Assembly (NCBI GenBank): GCA_016713275.1
Contig: JADJPL010000006.1
Coordinates: 310,001 to 374,000, forward strand
DNA: 64,000 bases
DNA from: Haliscomenobacter sp.
Lineage (GTDB): Bacteria > Bacteroidota > Bacteroidia > Chitinophagales > Saprospiraceae
Direction of reading: 5' to 3'
Made by a program: the position numbers and the translations under genes. Of the stretch, positions 44,217-52,931 are shown in pieces. Position 1 is the first letter of the stretch. Each line of letters begins with the position of its first letter. The notes below the pieces were generated by a model. The model was not told the origin of the DNA and did not search any database. It saw only the letters and a program-made list of their open reading frames with translations.

Positions 44217-47200
44217 TTGATTCGCGCAAAAATACGAATACTCTTGAAACGCTGGATCTACCTTCTTGGCTTAACGGCCGCCTTGTTTTTTTTTCATAGC
44301 TGCGTCACCCAGAAGCGCAAAGACGACCTGTCTGGCATCGCGAAAGTGTACCATAACACGACAGCCAAATACAACGGGTACTTTAATGCCGATGAGATTA
44401 TGAAAACTACGCTGCTCAGCATCGAGCAGCAACACCGGGATACTTACCAGTAGCGCCTGGCTTTATTCCCTTATATGGCGATCAAAGACCCCAAGATGAT
44501 CGGCGCCGACATGGACATTGCGATTGAAAAGGTGACCAAAGTTGTCGCGTTGCATCCAAGAAGCCAGTGGACCGACGATTGCTACCTGTTGGTGGGGCAG
44601 GCGCAGTTTATGAAACAAGATTACGAAGCAGCAGAGGCCACGTTCCGGTTCATGGTCGCTGAATTCGACCCGGAAAAACCTGCCAACGCCAAATCGAATA
44701 TTGCCGTCCAGCAAACCCAGGCAAGCTCCAAAGCCCGGGCTGCTGCCGCCGCCGCCAAAGCAAAAGAGCGCGAGGAGCTCAAGAAAGAACGGGAAAAAAC
44801 AGCTAAAGCCAAACAGAAAGAACGCAAAAAAGCAGCCCAGGAAGCGGCTCGCAAGCGGAAACAATATAATAAGGAAGCCCAGCGCCGAAAGAAAAAAGGC
44901 CTTCCGCCGCTCAAACCGGCGCCGTCGTCCAAAACCGCGCCCAACGCACCGGCAGCACAAGACCCCAAACAACTCGAAGAAGAAGCTAAAAAGAAGGCCA
45001 AAGAAGAAGCAGAAAAACGCAAAGCCGAAGAAAAGGCTCAGCAACCGGAGAACTATTTCCTTAAGCACCGTCCCGTATACCAGGAAGGCTTGCTTTGGCT
45101 TGCCCGAACCCTCATCGAACGCGATAACGAGGAAACGGCCCTGCGTATGTTGTCCAAACTCCAGCAAGATCCCAAAACGTTCGACGCGGTGCGGGCTCAG
45201 ATCTGGCCCGTTATGGCCCGCCTGTTCCTTAAGCGCGGTCAGGAGGACGAAGCCGTGATGCCTCTCGAACAGGCCATCGCCACCAGCGATTCCAGGACGG
45301 AAAAAGCGCGCTATGCGTTTATCCTGGCGCAACTCCACCAGGAAGCCGGCCGCTGGCAGCAAGCGGGGCAAGCTTTCGACCAGGTGCTCTCCTTCGCCGA
45401 TAAATTTGATATGCGTTTCCGCGCCAGCCTGGATCAGGCCCTGAATTCCTATCGCGCAGGTACGGCTTCGGCCGCCGAGGCCCGGTCTCAGCTCGAACGC
45501 ATGCTCAAGGAAGAAAAAAATACCGGATACCAGGATCAGATCTACTTCGCCCTGGCAAATCTGGCCCTGGACGGCAAAGACCGGCAGGCTGCTATCGAAA
45601 ACCTCCAGCAGTCTCTGCAGCACAGCGCCGGCAATGCACAGCAAAAAGCGGAATCGTATTTCACGCTGGCTCAGCTGTTCCTCGACGAAGAGCAATTCGT
45701 CCAGGCAAAAAACTACCTCGACAGCACCCTCATGACCCTCCCCGACAAAGACGAACGGATCAGGGAAGTCACGAAACTGCGCGACAACCTGACCGATATC
45801 GCCACCCATCTGGTGACTATTCAGGAGCAGGATAGCTTGTTGAAACTGAGTCTCCTGTCGGATAAAGAAAAACTGGAACTCGCCAGCAAGATCCGCAAGG
45901 AAGAAGACGAGAAACGCTTGGCGGCTCTTGCCGCCAAGCAAGCGCCCGCGCCCGGCTTGCCCACTTCTGCACGCAGAGAAATCGGCGCTCCTCCGCTCGG
46001 CGCCCAGGCAGCCGAATCTACGTTCTTTGCCTACAACGACCGCAACCTCAAACGCGGCGAACGGGATTTCGAAGAAAAGTGGGGCAACCGGCCGCTGGAG
46101 GACAACTGGCGCCGCTCCAACCGCAGGGGCGATCTCAGCGCAGCCCAGGAAAACGCAGGCCAAAACGCTGCCCAAAGTGGAGGCAGCCTCCTGCTTAGCC
46201 CGGAAGAAGTCGATGCGATCTTCAAAAACGTTCCTAAAAACGATGCCGACCGCCGCCTCGCCGAATATAAAATCAGCGAGTCGATGTATAAACTGGGCGT
46301 CCTGTACCGGGAAAAACTCGGTAACGCCCGCAAATCGGTAGACATCCTGGAGCAGCTTCAAACCCGCTTCCCCAGAAATAATTTCGAGCTCGATTCCTGG
46401 TTTTACCTCTACATGGGCTATACCGACCTGGGCAATGCAGCCAAAGCCAAAGAATATGCCGGCCTGCTGACGGATAAATACCCCAGCTCCAAATACGCCC
46501 GGGCCATCCTGAACCCTAACTACCGCGACGAACTGGTGGACAAGGAAACCCAGATCAACAAATACTACGACCAGGCCTATACGGCGTTTCAGGAGCGCAG
46601 GTACCAGGAATCCCGCACGATGTGCCTCGATTCGAGAGCCCGCTTCGGTATTGATAACCCCCTCCTGGCGCGGTTCGCGCTGCTCGCCGCGCTTTGTACC
46701 GGCAGCCTGGAAGGCAAAGAAGCCTATCAACAGGCCCTATCGGAAGTCATCGCCAAATACCCCGATACCGACGAACAAAAGCAGGCACGGGAAATCTTAC
46801 GCATCTTAGGCGGCGGCGCAGCCGCCCTCCCCGGCGGACAAAAACAAAACGTTTCCCAGGCAGATGGAGCGGGCGCATTTTCCCCCGGCGACGACCAACT
46901 GCATTACATCCTCGTCGTTGGCGAAGCGCAAATGAACATCAACGACTCCAAAAACGCCGTTTCTGATTACATCCGGAAATACAACAAGCTCGATAAACTC
47001 AGCATCACCAATATGTTTATTGGCCAGGACGAACAAACCCGCGTGCCGGTGCTGATCATCCGCCGGTTCGACAACCGCGCCAAAGCCATGAAATTCTACG
47101 AGGAAGCCCTATCCAACCAAAAGGAATTTTACGCCGCCGGCAAGTTCGAACTCCTCGCCATTAGCCTCAATAACTACCGCGAACTCGTTCGCCAGCAATC

Positions 47201-47243
47201 CGTGGATGGATACCGGCAATATTTTGAGCAAAACTACCGGTGA
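44217..47243 (+). pseudogene. SprE/PorW-like TPR lipoprotein with an in-frame TAG stop
   Basis: The frame starts at TTG 44217 with a lipoprotein signal (LLGLTAALFFFHSC, Cys near residue 29), then KVYHNTTAKYNGYFNADE, the N-terminal motif of SprE/PorW proteins that link the type IX secretion motor to the outer membrane. TAG at 44451-44453 then interrupts the frame (HRDTYQ-stop-RLALFPY). The same frame continues after it for 930 residues: KWTDDC-like SQWTDDCYLLVGQAQFMKQD, a long Lys/Ala/Glu-rich stretch (about 160-270), and many TPR-type helices to the stop at 47243. The total would be about 1008 residues, near the known family size. No frame change is involved, so this is a base substitution, real or an error. 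An ATG at 44475 could restart but without the signal. Confidence 0.8.
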
Positions 47244-47291
47244 GTTAGACGTTAGGGGTTAGAGGGTTCCAACGACTAACCACTAACCACT
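47244..47291. repeat. CTAAC / GTTAG repeat tract
   Basis: GTTAGACGTTAGGGGTTAG followed by CGACTAACCACTAACCACTA, the same words as at 13150-13280. It lies between the convergent SprE/PorW-like gene and the lytic transglycosylase gene. Confidence 0.65.
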
Positions 47292-48213
47292 ATTCCGGTA
47301 TTTTGACCTCATACGTCTTTTTCGCCGCATTGGTCAGTTTCGTGCTGATCAGCCAGGGGTTGTAGAGTTTGAGCATGCGGAGGTTGGTTCCCTTGTCTTG
47401 GGCGAATTGGGCGAGGCTGGGGATGGCGCCCTTGACTTCAACCACCTTATACTTGCTTAACGGAGGATAGGCTTCGTCCTTTTCCAGGTAGTACCCATAG
47501 GTTTCGGGGTGTTCGAAGAGCTCCTTGTACGCCAGCAAGCGGAACAGGTACCGGGAGGTTTCGTCGTTGATCTGGAGGTCATAGTACGATTTGACGCCCT
47601 GAAGTTGCAGCTCTTTGGCGATGCGCGTGCCGCCTACGTTATAGGCTGCCGCAGCCAGGGTCCAGTTGCCGAACCGCTTGTAGTGGTCTTTAATGAAACG
47701 GGCTGCGGCCTGGGTGGCTTTTTCCGGGTGGTAGCGCTCGTCGACTTCATCGCTTACCTCCAGCCCGTAATATTCGGCGGCGCTTTCCATGAATTGCCAG
47801 ATTCCCCGGGCCCCGGCAGAGGACACCACATTGTTGAGGTTGCTCTCGGCTACGGCCATGTACCGGAAATCTTCCGGTATCCCGTTTTCCCTGAATACTT
47901 TATCGAAAAGCGGGAAATAGCGCGCCGCTTTTTTCAGGCTGAGCAGGGTGGTAGCGTGCTGATAGGTACTAACCAGCAGCTCGCGCTCCAGGCGCTCCCG
48001 CACGTCGAAGTTGCCGGTAGGTACTTTTTCCCCGGCATAATAAAATTCCTTTTCGAGGCTTGCGGCGCGGATGACCTGGGGCAAGCGGTCGTCTCCGCCA
48101 CTTGCCTTTCCAGCGCCCCCTTTTTCTGATACGGAATAGGACGCCAGCAGACCAATCGTAAATAAAGCGGCAGCGACGCCGGCATACCCCCGGAGCATGT
48201 TCTTCATCATCAT
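47290..48213 (-). CDS. Lytic murein transglycosylase (MltD-like)
   Basis: With ATG at 48213 the protein has 307 residues: a membrane/signal segment (YAGVAAALFTIGLLASYSV), then an SLT domain with AVAESNLNNVVSSAGARGIW (catalytic Glu in AESNL), QFMESAAEYYGL and AAAAYNVGGTRI, and a C-terminal YKVVEVKGAIPSLAQFAQ LysM-like part. It cleaves peptidoglycan glycan strands. ATG 48213 is chosen because the frame further upstream overlaps the DUF2480 gene. Two more ATGs (48210, 48207) follow. Confidence 0.9.
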   Translation of the reverse strand: MMMKNMLRGYAGVAAALFTIGLLASYSVSEKGGAGKASGGDDRLPQVIRAASLEKEFYYAGEKVPTGNFDVRERLERELLVSTYQHATTLLSLKKAARYFPLFDKVFRENGIPEDFRYMAVAESNLNNVVSSAGARGIWQFMESAAEYYGLEVSDEVDERYHPEKATQAAARFIKDHYKRFGNWTLAAAAYNVGGTRIAKELQLQGVKSYYDLQINDETSRYLFRLLAYKELFEHPETYGYYLEKDEAYPPLSKYKVVEVKGAIPSLAQFAQDKGTNLRMLKLYNPWLISTKLTNAAKKTYEVKIPE

Positions 48214-48220
48214 TTTGAAG

Positions 48221-48757
48221 TTATTCTGCCCCTTGCGCTGCGGCTCGCGGGCGTTTGAAAATTGGAACGGTAGAACAGGGTTCCCCAAATAGAATCGATT
48301 GGGCATAGGGCCTCAGGAGCTTGGTTAGCTCGAGATAAGCAGCCGCCGGCACCGGTTTATCGCTGCATCCTTTGATCACCACCCGCTGATCCGCGTATGC
48401 CCTGGGATCAAACGACCCCAGCGCCCGCAAAAAAGCCGCCTGGTAAAACGCTTCCTGGGTCCCCTGGAAAATATCCCGGGCATAGGGCTGGGCATAGGTC
48501 GCAACCAACATATAGGCCCAAACGGGAATGATGGCGTCGGTGGAACAAAACACCAGCAGGATTTTGTCCTGATATTGCTGCCAGTCGTGCTGCTTCAGCG
48601 CCTCCCGGAAGTCTTTCTCCTTGAGGATCAGTTCCATGAAAAGATAATCCTTCAGGTCAAAAACCGCTACTTCCCCTTCCGGGAAAAAATCTTCCAGCTT
48701 CAGCGTGATCAACCCGCTCTCGGCTACCCGGTTGATCAAAGGCTTGTCATCGCTCAT
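48221..48757 (-). CDS. DUF2480 family protein
   Basis: The 178-residue protein belongs to a family restricted mostly to Bacteroidota: INRVAESGLITLKLEDFFP near the N-terminus, VFCSTDAIIPVWAYMLVAT in the middle, and VVIKGCSDKPVPAAAYLELT towards the end. No function is known. It overlaps the scpB stop by a few bases upstream and is followed 8 bases later by the transglycosylase gene: probably one transcript scpB - DUF2480 - transglycosylase. Confidence 0.88.
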   Translation of the reverse strand: MSDDKPLINRVAESGLITLKLEDFFPEGEVAVFDLKDYLFMELILKEKDFREALKQHDWQQYQDKILLVFCSTDAIIPVWAYMLVATYAQPYARDIFQGTQEAFYQAAFLRALGSFDPRAYADQRVVIKGCSDKPVPAAAYLELTKLLRPYAQSILFGEPCSTVPIFKRPRAAAQGAE

Positions 48758-49335
48758 AAATTCAGGTTTTCTTCGATGGATTCCTGCTCGCCGATCATCT
48801 GATCCGGCTCTTTGAAATCTTTGGGCTGGGGCAGGTCTTTCAGGCTGCGCAAGCCGAAATAATCCATGAACTTTTCGCTGGTTCCGTAAAGCAGCGGCCT
48901 GCCCGGGCCTTCGCTGCGCCCGGTAATAGTAACAAGTTCCTTTTCCAATAGTTTCTGAATGGCGTAGTCGCAGTTCACCCCCCGGATCTTTTCCAGGTCG
49001 GATTTCGAAACGGGCTGTTTGTAGGCAATGATCGACAGGGTTTCCAGCGCCGCCTGAGACAACCGCCGCTTGTTCTTTTGTTTCAGCATCGTACTTACCG
49101 TACCATGGTAGGCGCCTTTGGTCAGAAACTGAAATCCTTCCGCGATCTCCACGACTTCAAAAGCGTGTTCCGGATTCTGATACTTTTCCTTCAAATGCCG
49201 GATAGCCGATTCGATTTCTTCCGCGTGGAACGCCAGGCCAAAGGTTTCTTCCAGGCATGCCTGGATTTCGCCGACCGGAATTGGGCTGTCGGACGCGAAG
49301 ATCAGGGATTCAATATGTTGAGCGAGGTATTCCAA
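48754..49335 (-). CDS. scpB: Segregation and condensation protein B
   Basis: The 193-residue winged-helix protein is the ScpB partner in the SMC-ScpAB condensin. It starts MEYLAQHIESLIFASDSPIP and contains LSQAALETLSIIAYKQPVSKS and EIRGVN-like LEKIRGVNCDYAIQKLLEK, followed by GRPLLYGTSEKFMDYFGL. All are family hallmarks. Its stop overlaps the start of the DUF2480 gene by four bases. Confidence 0.95.
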   Translation of the reverse strand: MEYLAQHIESLIFASDSPIPVGEIQACLEETFGLAFHAEEIESAIRHLKEKYQNPEHAFEVVEIAEGFQFLTKGAYHGTVSTMLKQKNKRRLSQAALETLSIIAYKQPVSKSDLEKIRGVNCDYAIQKLLEKELVTITGRSEGPGRPLLYGTSEKFMDYFGLRSLKDLPQPKDFKEPDQMIGEQESIEENLNL

Positions 49336-49403
49336 AGAAGTTCTTTTTTGCGAAAATATAAAAACTGCGGAAAAATGCAGGTTTTAATGCGGCTTGGCCT
49401 GCG

Positions 49404-49817
49404 CTACTTCCCCCGGTAATACGCCAGCAGCGTCAGCGCGAGCATAAAAAGAGCCGCCGCCGCTCCAAACACCATGCGCCAGATCCATTCCTTCCGGTCC
49501 TTTTCCTGGGCGGCAGCCAGAGCTTTTCGGCGTTGGTTACTGGGCGTATCGGCCTGCTCGTTGAGTACCAGGCGGTATTGAAACCCCTGTTGGGCGCCGG
49601 GCGTAATGGTGAGTTCACATAACTCCTCGTCGAGGAAAAAAGAAAAACGTTTTTCCTCCTTCACGTGAAAATCAACCAGAATGACCTGGTTGTTGCAGTA
49701 AACAGCCAGATGGCCGCTTTCTTCCCCGTGATACAGGCCGATCAGGTGCTGGCGGCCGTTGCCGGTGTTCAGGGTCCAGGATTGTTGCGCCACGCGAGAA
49801 GGAGTTTGCCGGATCAA
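49404..49817 (-). CDS. Small membrane protein of unknown function
   Basis: The 137-residue protein has a beta-rich N-terminal part (RQHLIGLYHGEESGHLAVYC, VDFHVKEEKRFSFFLDEEL) and a single C-terminal transmembrane helix (MVFGAAAALFMLALTLLAYY), so it would be tail-anchored. I do not recognise it. It is transcribed towards scpB on the same strand, with a 68-base gap, and its upstream region faces paaZ divergently. Confidence 0.6.
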   Translation of the reverse strand: MIRQTPSRVAQQSWTLNTGNGRQHLIGLYHGEESGHLAVYCNNQVILVDFHVKEEKRFSFFLDEELCELTITPGAQQGFQYRLVLNEQADTPSNQRRKALAAAQEKDRKEWIWRMVFGAAAALFMLALTLLAYYRGK

Positions 49818-49934
49818 TGAAGCATTTTTACCCTGCTATAACGTTTTCATTTGGCGTATTTTGATGTGAATGAAAAAAATAACATCCGTCGGCCTGGTCC
49901 AATTTGCGACATTAACCAGGAAAAAGATAGGCCC

Positions 49935-49951
49935 AACGAACGTTCATTCGT
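49935..49951. promoter_or_regulatory. Putative PaaR-type operator upstream of paaZ
   Basis: AACGAACGTTCATTCGT, nearly the same as the site at paaE. It sits just before TATCTTGT (49951-49958), a one-mismatch -7 box of paaZ. Confidence 0.72.
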
Positions 49952-49991
49952 ATCTTGTGCCTGAACATCGAACAACGCCACATAACCAAAT

Positions 49992-52040
49992 ATGAACCTG
50001 CACAACTTTGTTCTGGGCCGCTGGGAGCCGCACCAGGGCCCCGGCATTCCGCAATTCGATGCGGTGACCGGCGAGCTGATTGCCACCTGCGGAAGCGACG
50101 GCCTGGATTATGCCGCTATAATGGATTATGCCCGCCGTACCGGCGGCCCGGCCCTCCGCCAAATGACCTACCAGGAACGGGGCCGGATGCTCAAACGCCT
50201 CGCGCTTTTCCTGACCGATATAAAGGAGAACTACTATGCGCTCAGCTACCGCACCGGGGCTACCCGTTCGGATAGCTGGATCGATATCGACGGCGGCATA
50301 GGCACGTTGTTTGCTTATGCCAGCCTGCGCAGAAAGCTGCCGGACTCCAACCTGTGGGTAGATGGCGAAACCGCCCGACTGTCCAAAGAAGGCACCTTTA
50401 TCGGGCACCATGTCATGGTCCCTAAGCACGGCGTGGCCATCCACATCAATGCGTTCAACTTTCCGATCTGGGGGATGCTGGAGAAGCTTTCCGTTAATTT
50501 TCTGGCAGGGATGCCGGCCATTGTCAAGCCCTCCGAGCTGACGTCCTACCTGGCAGAGGCGATGGTCCGGGACATCATAGCCTCGGGCATCCTGCCCGAA
50601 GGCGCGCTGCAACTGGTTTGCGGAAGCGGGATTGGCATCCTGGACCCGGTGACCGAACAAGACGTGGTGACGTTCACCGGATCAGCTGAAACGGGCCGGA
50701 TGTTGAAATCCCTTCCTTCCATCATCCAGAACGCCGTTCCCTTTAATATGGAAGCCGACAGCCTCAACGCGGCGGTTCTGGCGCCGGATGCGCTTCCGAA
50801 CACGCCCGCTTTTGAGTTGTTTATTAAAGAAATCCGTAGGGAAATGACGGCTAAGGCAGGGCAAAAATGTACCGCGATTCGCCGGGCTATTGTGCCGGAT
50901 TCCCTGGTGGACGCCGTCCGGACGGCATTGGGCAAGGAACTGGCTAAAACGACCCTGGGCGACCCCCGGGCGGAAGGCGTCCGTATGGGCGCCCTGGCCA
51001 GCCAAACCCAGCAGGAGGAAGTTCGCCGAAGAGTTGACCTGCTCCTGCGCTCTTCAACGCTGGTCTATGGCGACCCGGACGATTACCAGGTGATTGGGGC
51101 AGATAAGTCGAAAGGAGCGTTTTTTACTCCGCTGGTCCTCCTCAACGACGCGCCGTTCCGCAATCAGGATACCCACACGGTCGAGGCATTCGGGCCCGTT
51201 TGCACCATTTTGCCTTACCGCGGACTGCAAGAAGCGATCGAACTGGCCAACATGGGCAAAGGCTCTCTGGTGAGTACCATCGCCACGGCCGATCCCCGGT
51301 TTGCCAGAACTTACGTAGAGGAATCGGCGCCCTACCATGGCCGGATCCTGATCCTGAACGAACATAGCGCCAAAGAGAGCACCGGACACGGTTCTCCTAT
51401 GCCCCTGCTGGTCCATGGCGGGCCCGGCAGGGCAGGAGGCGGAGAAGAAATGGGCGGGCTCCGCGGGGTGAAGCACTATTTGCAGCGCACCGCCATTCAG
51501 GGGCACCCTACGATGATCACCGCGGTGACGGGGGTATTCCAGCAGGGCGCTGCCTATAAAGAGACGGAAATCCACCCGTTCCGAAAACACTTTGAGGATC
51601 TGGACATTGGAGAAACCCATTTTACCCATAAGCATACCGTTACGGAAACCGATATCGTGAACTTCGCCAATGTGAGCGGAGACCATTTCTATGCCCACGT
51701 CGATACCACCGCCCTGGAAGGAACGCCCTTCGAAGGCCGGGTGGCCCATGGGTATTGGGTGCTTTCCAAAGCGGCGGGCATGTTTGTGGAGCCCAGAAAA
51801 GGGCCCGTACTGCTTAACTACGGCCTGGAAGAATGCCGGTTTACCAAGCCGGTTTACCCGGGGATGACCATCGGGGTGCGCCTGACGGTTAAAGAGAAAA
51901 CCGCCCAGGAAAAACGCGACGAAGCCGACATCCGCAAAGGGATCGTCAAGTGGCTGGTCGACGTATACGACGAAACGGGAGACACCGTGGCCATCGCTAC
52001 CATCCTCACGATGGTTAAAATGAGGAACCAGGAAGGCTAA
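49992..52040 (+). CDS. paaZ: Bifunctional oxepin-CoA hydrolase / aldehyde dehydrogenase PaaZ
   Basis: The 682-residue enzyme opens the oxepin-CoA ring and oxidises the resulting aldehyde. The N-terminal aldehyde dehydrogenase (about residues 1-520) has INAFNFPIWGMLEKL, TFTGSAETGR and the catalytic cysteine in AGQKCTAIRRA. The C-terminal MaoC-like hydratase (about 535-680) has FANVSGDHFYAHVD with the catalytic Asp/His. It carries the same operator as the epoxidase genes 43 kb away. The neighbouring hydratase gene is 10 bases downstream. Confidence 0.96.
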   Translation: MNLHNFVLGRWEPHQGPGIPQFDAVTGELIATCGSDGLDYAAIMDYARRTGGPALRQMTYQERGRMLKRLALFLTDIKENYYALSYRTGATRSDSWIDIDGGIGTLFAYASLRRKLPDSNLWVDGETARLSKEGTFIGHHVMVPKHGVAIHINAFNFPIWGMLEKLSVNFLAGMPAIVKPSELTSYLAEAMVRDIIASGILPEGALQLVCGSGIGILDPVTEQDVVTFTGSAETGRMLKSLPSIIQNAVPFNMEADSLNAAVLAPDALPNTPAFELFIKEIRREMTAKAGQKCTAIRRAIVPDSLVDAVRTALGKELAKTTLGDPRAEGVRMGALASQTQQEEVRRRVDLLLRSSTLVYGDPDDYQVIGADKSKGAFFTPLVLLNDAPFRNQDTHTVEAFGPVCTILPYRGLQEAIELANMGKGSLVSTIATADPRFARTYVEESAPYHGRILILNEHSAKESTGHGSPMPLLVHGGPGRAGGGEEMGGLRGVKHYLQRTAIQGHPTMITAVTGVFQQGAAYKETEIHPFRKHFEDLDIGETHFTHKHTVTETDIVNFANVSGDHFYAHVDTTALEGTPFEGRVAHGYWVLSKAAGMFVEPRKGPVLLNYGLEECRFTKPVYPGMTIGVRLTVKEKTAQEKRDEADIRKGIVKWLVDVYDETGDTVAIATILTMVKMRNQEG

Positions 52041-52050
52041 CTATTTTTTT

Positions 52051-52827
52051 ATGGAAAACCGTCTGGAAGAAGGAACCGTTGAAACCCATGTTGCCGATGG
52101 CATAGCAACTATCGCCTTTTCTCACCCTGCACAAAATTCCCTGCCAGGAAGGCTGCTGGCTTTATTGGCAACAGCTATTGAAGAGGCTGGAAAGGCGGAG
52201 TATGTCAAGGTGATTATCCTGAAAAGTGGGGGCGACCGCACGTTTTGCGCGGGCGCCAGCTTCGACGAACTGAGCGCCATCCAGGATCTGGACTCGGGAA
52301 AGCGCTTCTTTCTGGGCTTTGCCCGGGTGATCAACGCCATGCGGAAATGTCCGAAACTGATCATCGGCAGGGTGCAGGGCAAAGCGGTTGGAGGAGGTGT
52401 CGGACTGGCTGCCGCCGCCGACTATTGCCTCGCTACCCGCGCTGCTTCTGTCAAGCTCAGCGAACTGGCGGTCGGTATCGGACCCTTTGTCGTGGGCCCG
52501 GCCGTAGCCCGGAAGATCGGCGAATCTGCCATGAGCCAACTGGCGATCGACGCTACCGAATGGCGCACGGCGGAATGGGCCTACGCGAAAGGCTTGTATG
52601 CTGGATTGTACGATGATCAGGCGGAAATGGATGCCGCTGTGGAAGCCCTGGCCCGGAAATTGGCTTCTTCCAGCCCGGAAGCCATGCAGGAATTGAAGTC
52701 CGTTTTCTGGCAGGGAACCCAAGACTGGGACCTCCTGCTGGAAGCGCGGGCAGAAATCAGCGGACGTCTGGTGTTGTCTTCGTTCACCAAAGAAGCCATC
52801 GCGCGGTTCAAGGAAAAGAAGGCCTGA
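52051..52827 (+). CDS. Enoyl-CoA hydratase/isomerase family protein, probably phenylacetate pathway
   Basis: The 258-residue protein has a crotonase fold: CAGASFDELSAI (oxyanion segment), GKAVGGGVGLAAAADYCLAT, and KLSELAVGIGPFVVGPAVA. It could correspond to PaaF or PaaG. The 10-base gap to paaZ indicates a shared transcript and hence a role in the beta-oxidation-like part of the pathway. The exact reaction cannot be told from the sequence. Confidence 0.85.
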   Translation: MENRLEEGTVETHVADGIATIAFSHPAQNSLPGRLLALLATAIEEAGKAEYVKVIILKSGGDRTFCAGASFDELSAIQDLDSGKRFFLGFARVINAMRKCPKLIIGRVQGKAVGGGVGLAAAADYCLATRAASVKLSELAVGIGPFVVGPAVARKIGESAMSQLAIDATEWRTAEWAYAKGLYAGLYDDQAEMDAAVEALARKLASSSPEAMQELKSVFWQGTQDWDLLLEARAEISGRLVLSSFTKEAIARFKEKKA

Positions 52828-52931
52828 AAAAACTGTTCCATGAATTTTGTCACTTTCCCACAGGGAGTTTTCTCCTTGATTTTGGGGCGCCAATAAAGTA
52901 GATTCCAGGATAAAACCAATTTGCCCTTTCC

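Noticed and set aside
44463..46730. 755-residue open frame on the minus strand
   Set aside because: It lies antisense to the SprE/PorW-like gene, has no recognisable family motif, and its composition follows from the codon use of the sense gene.
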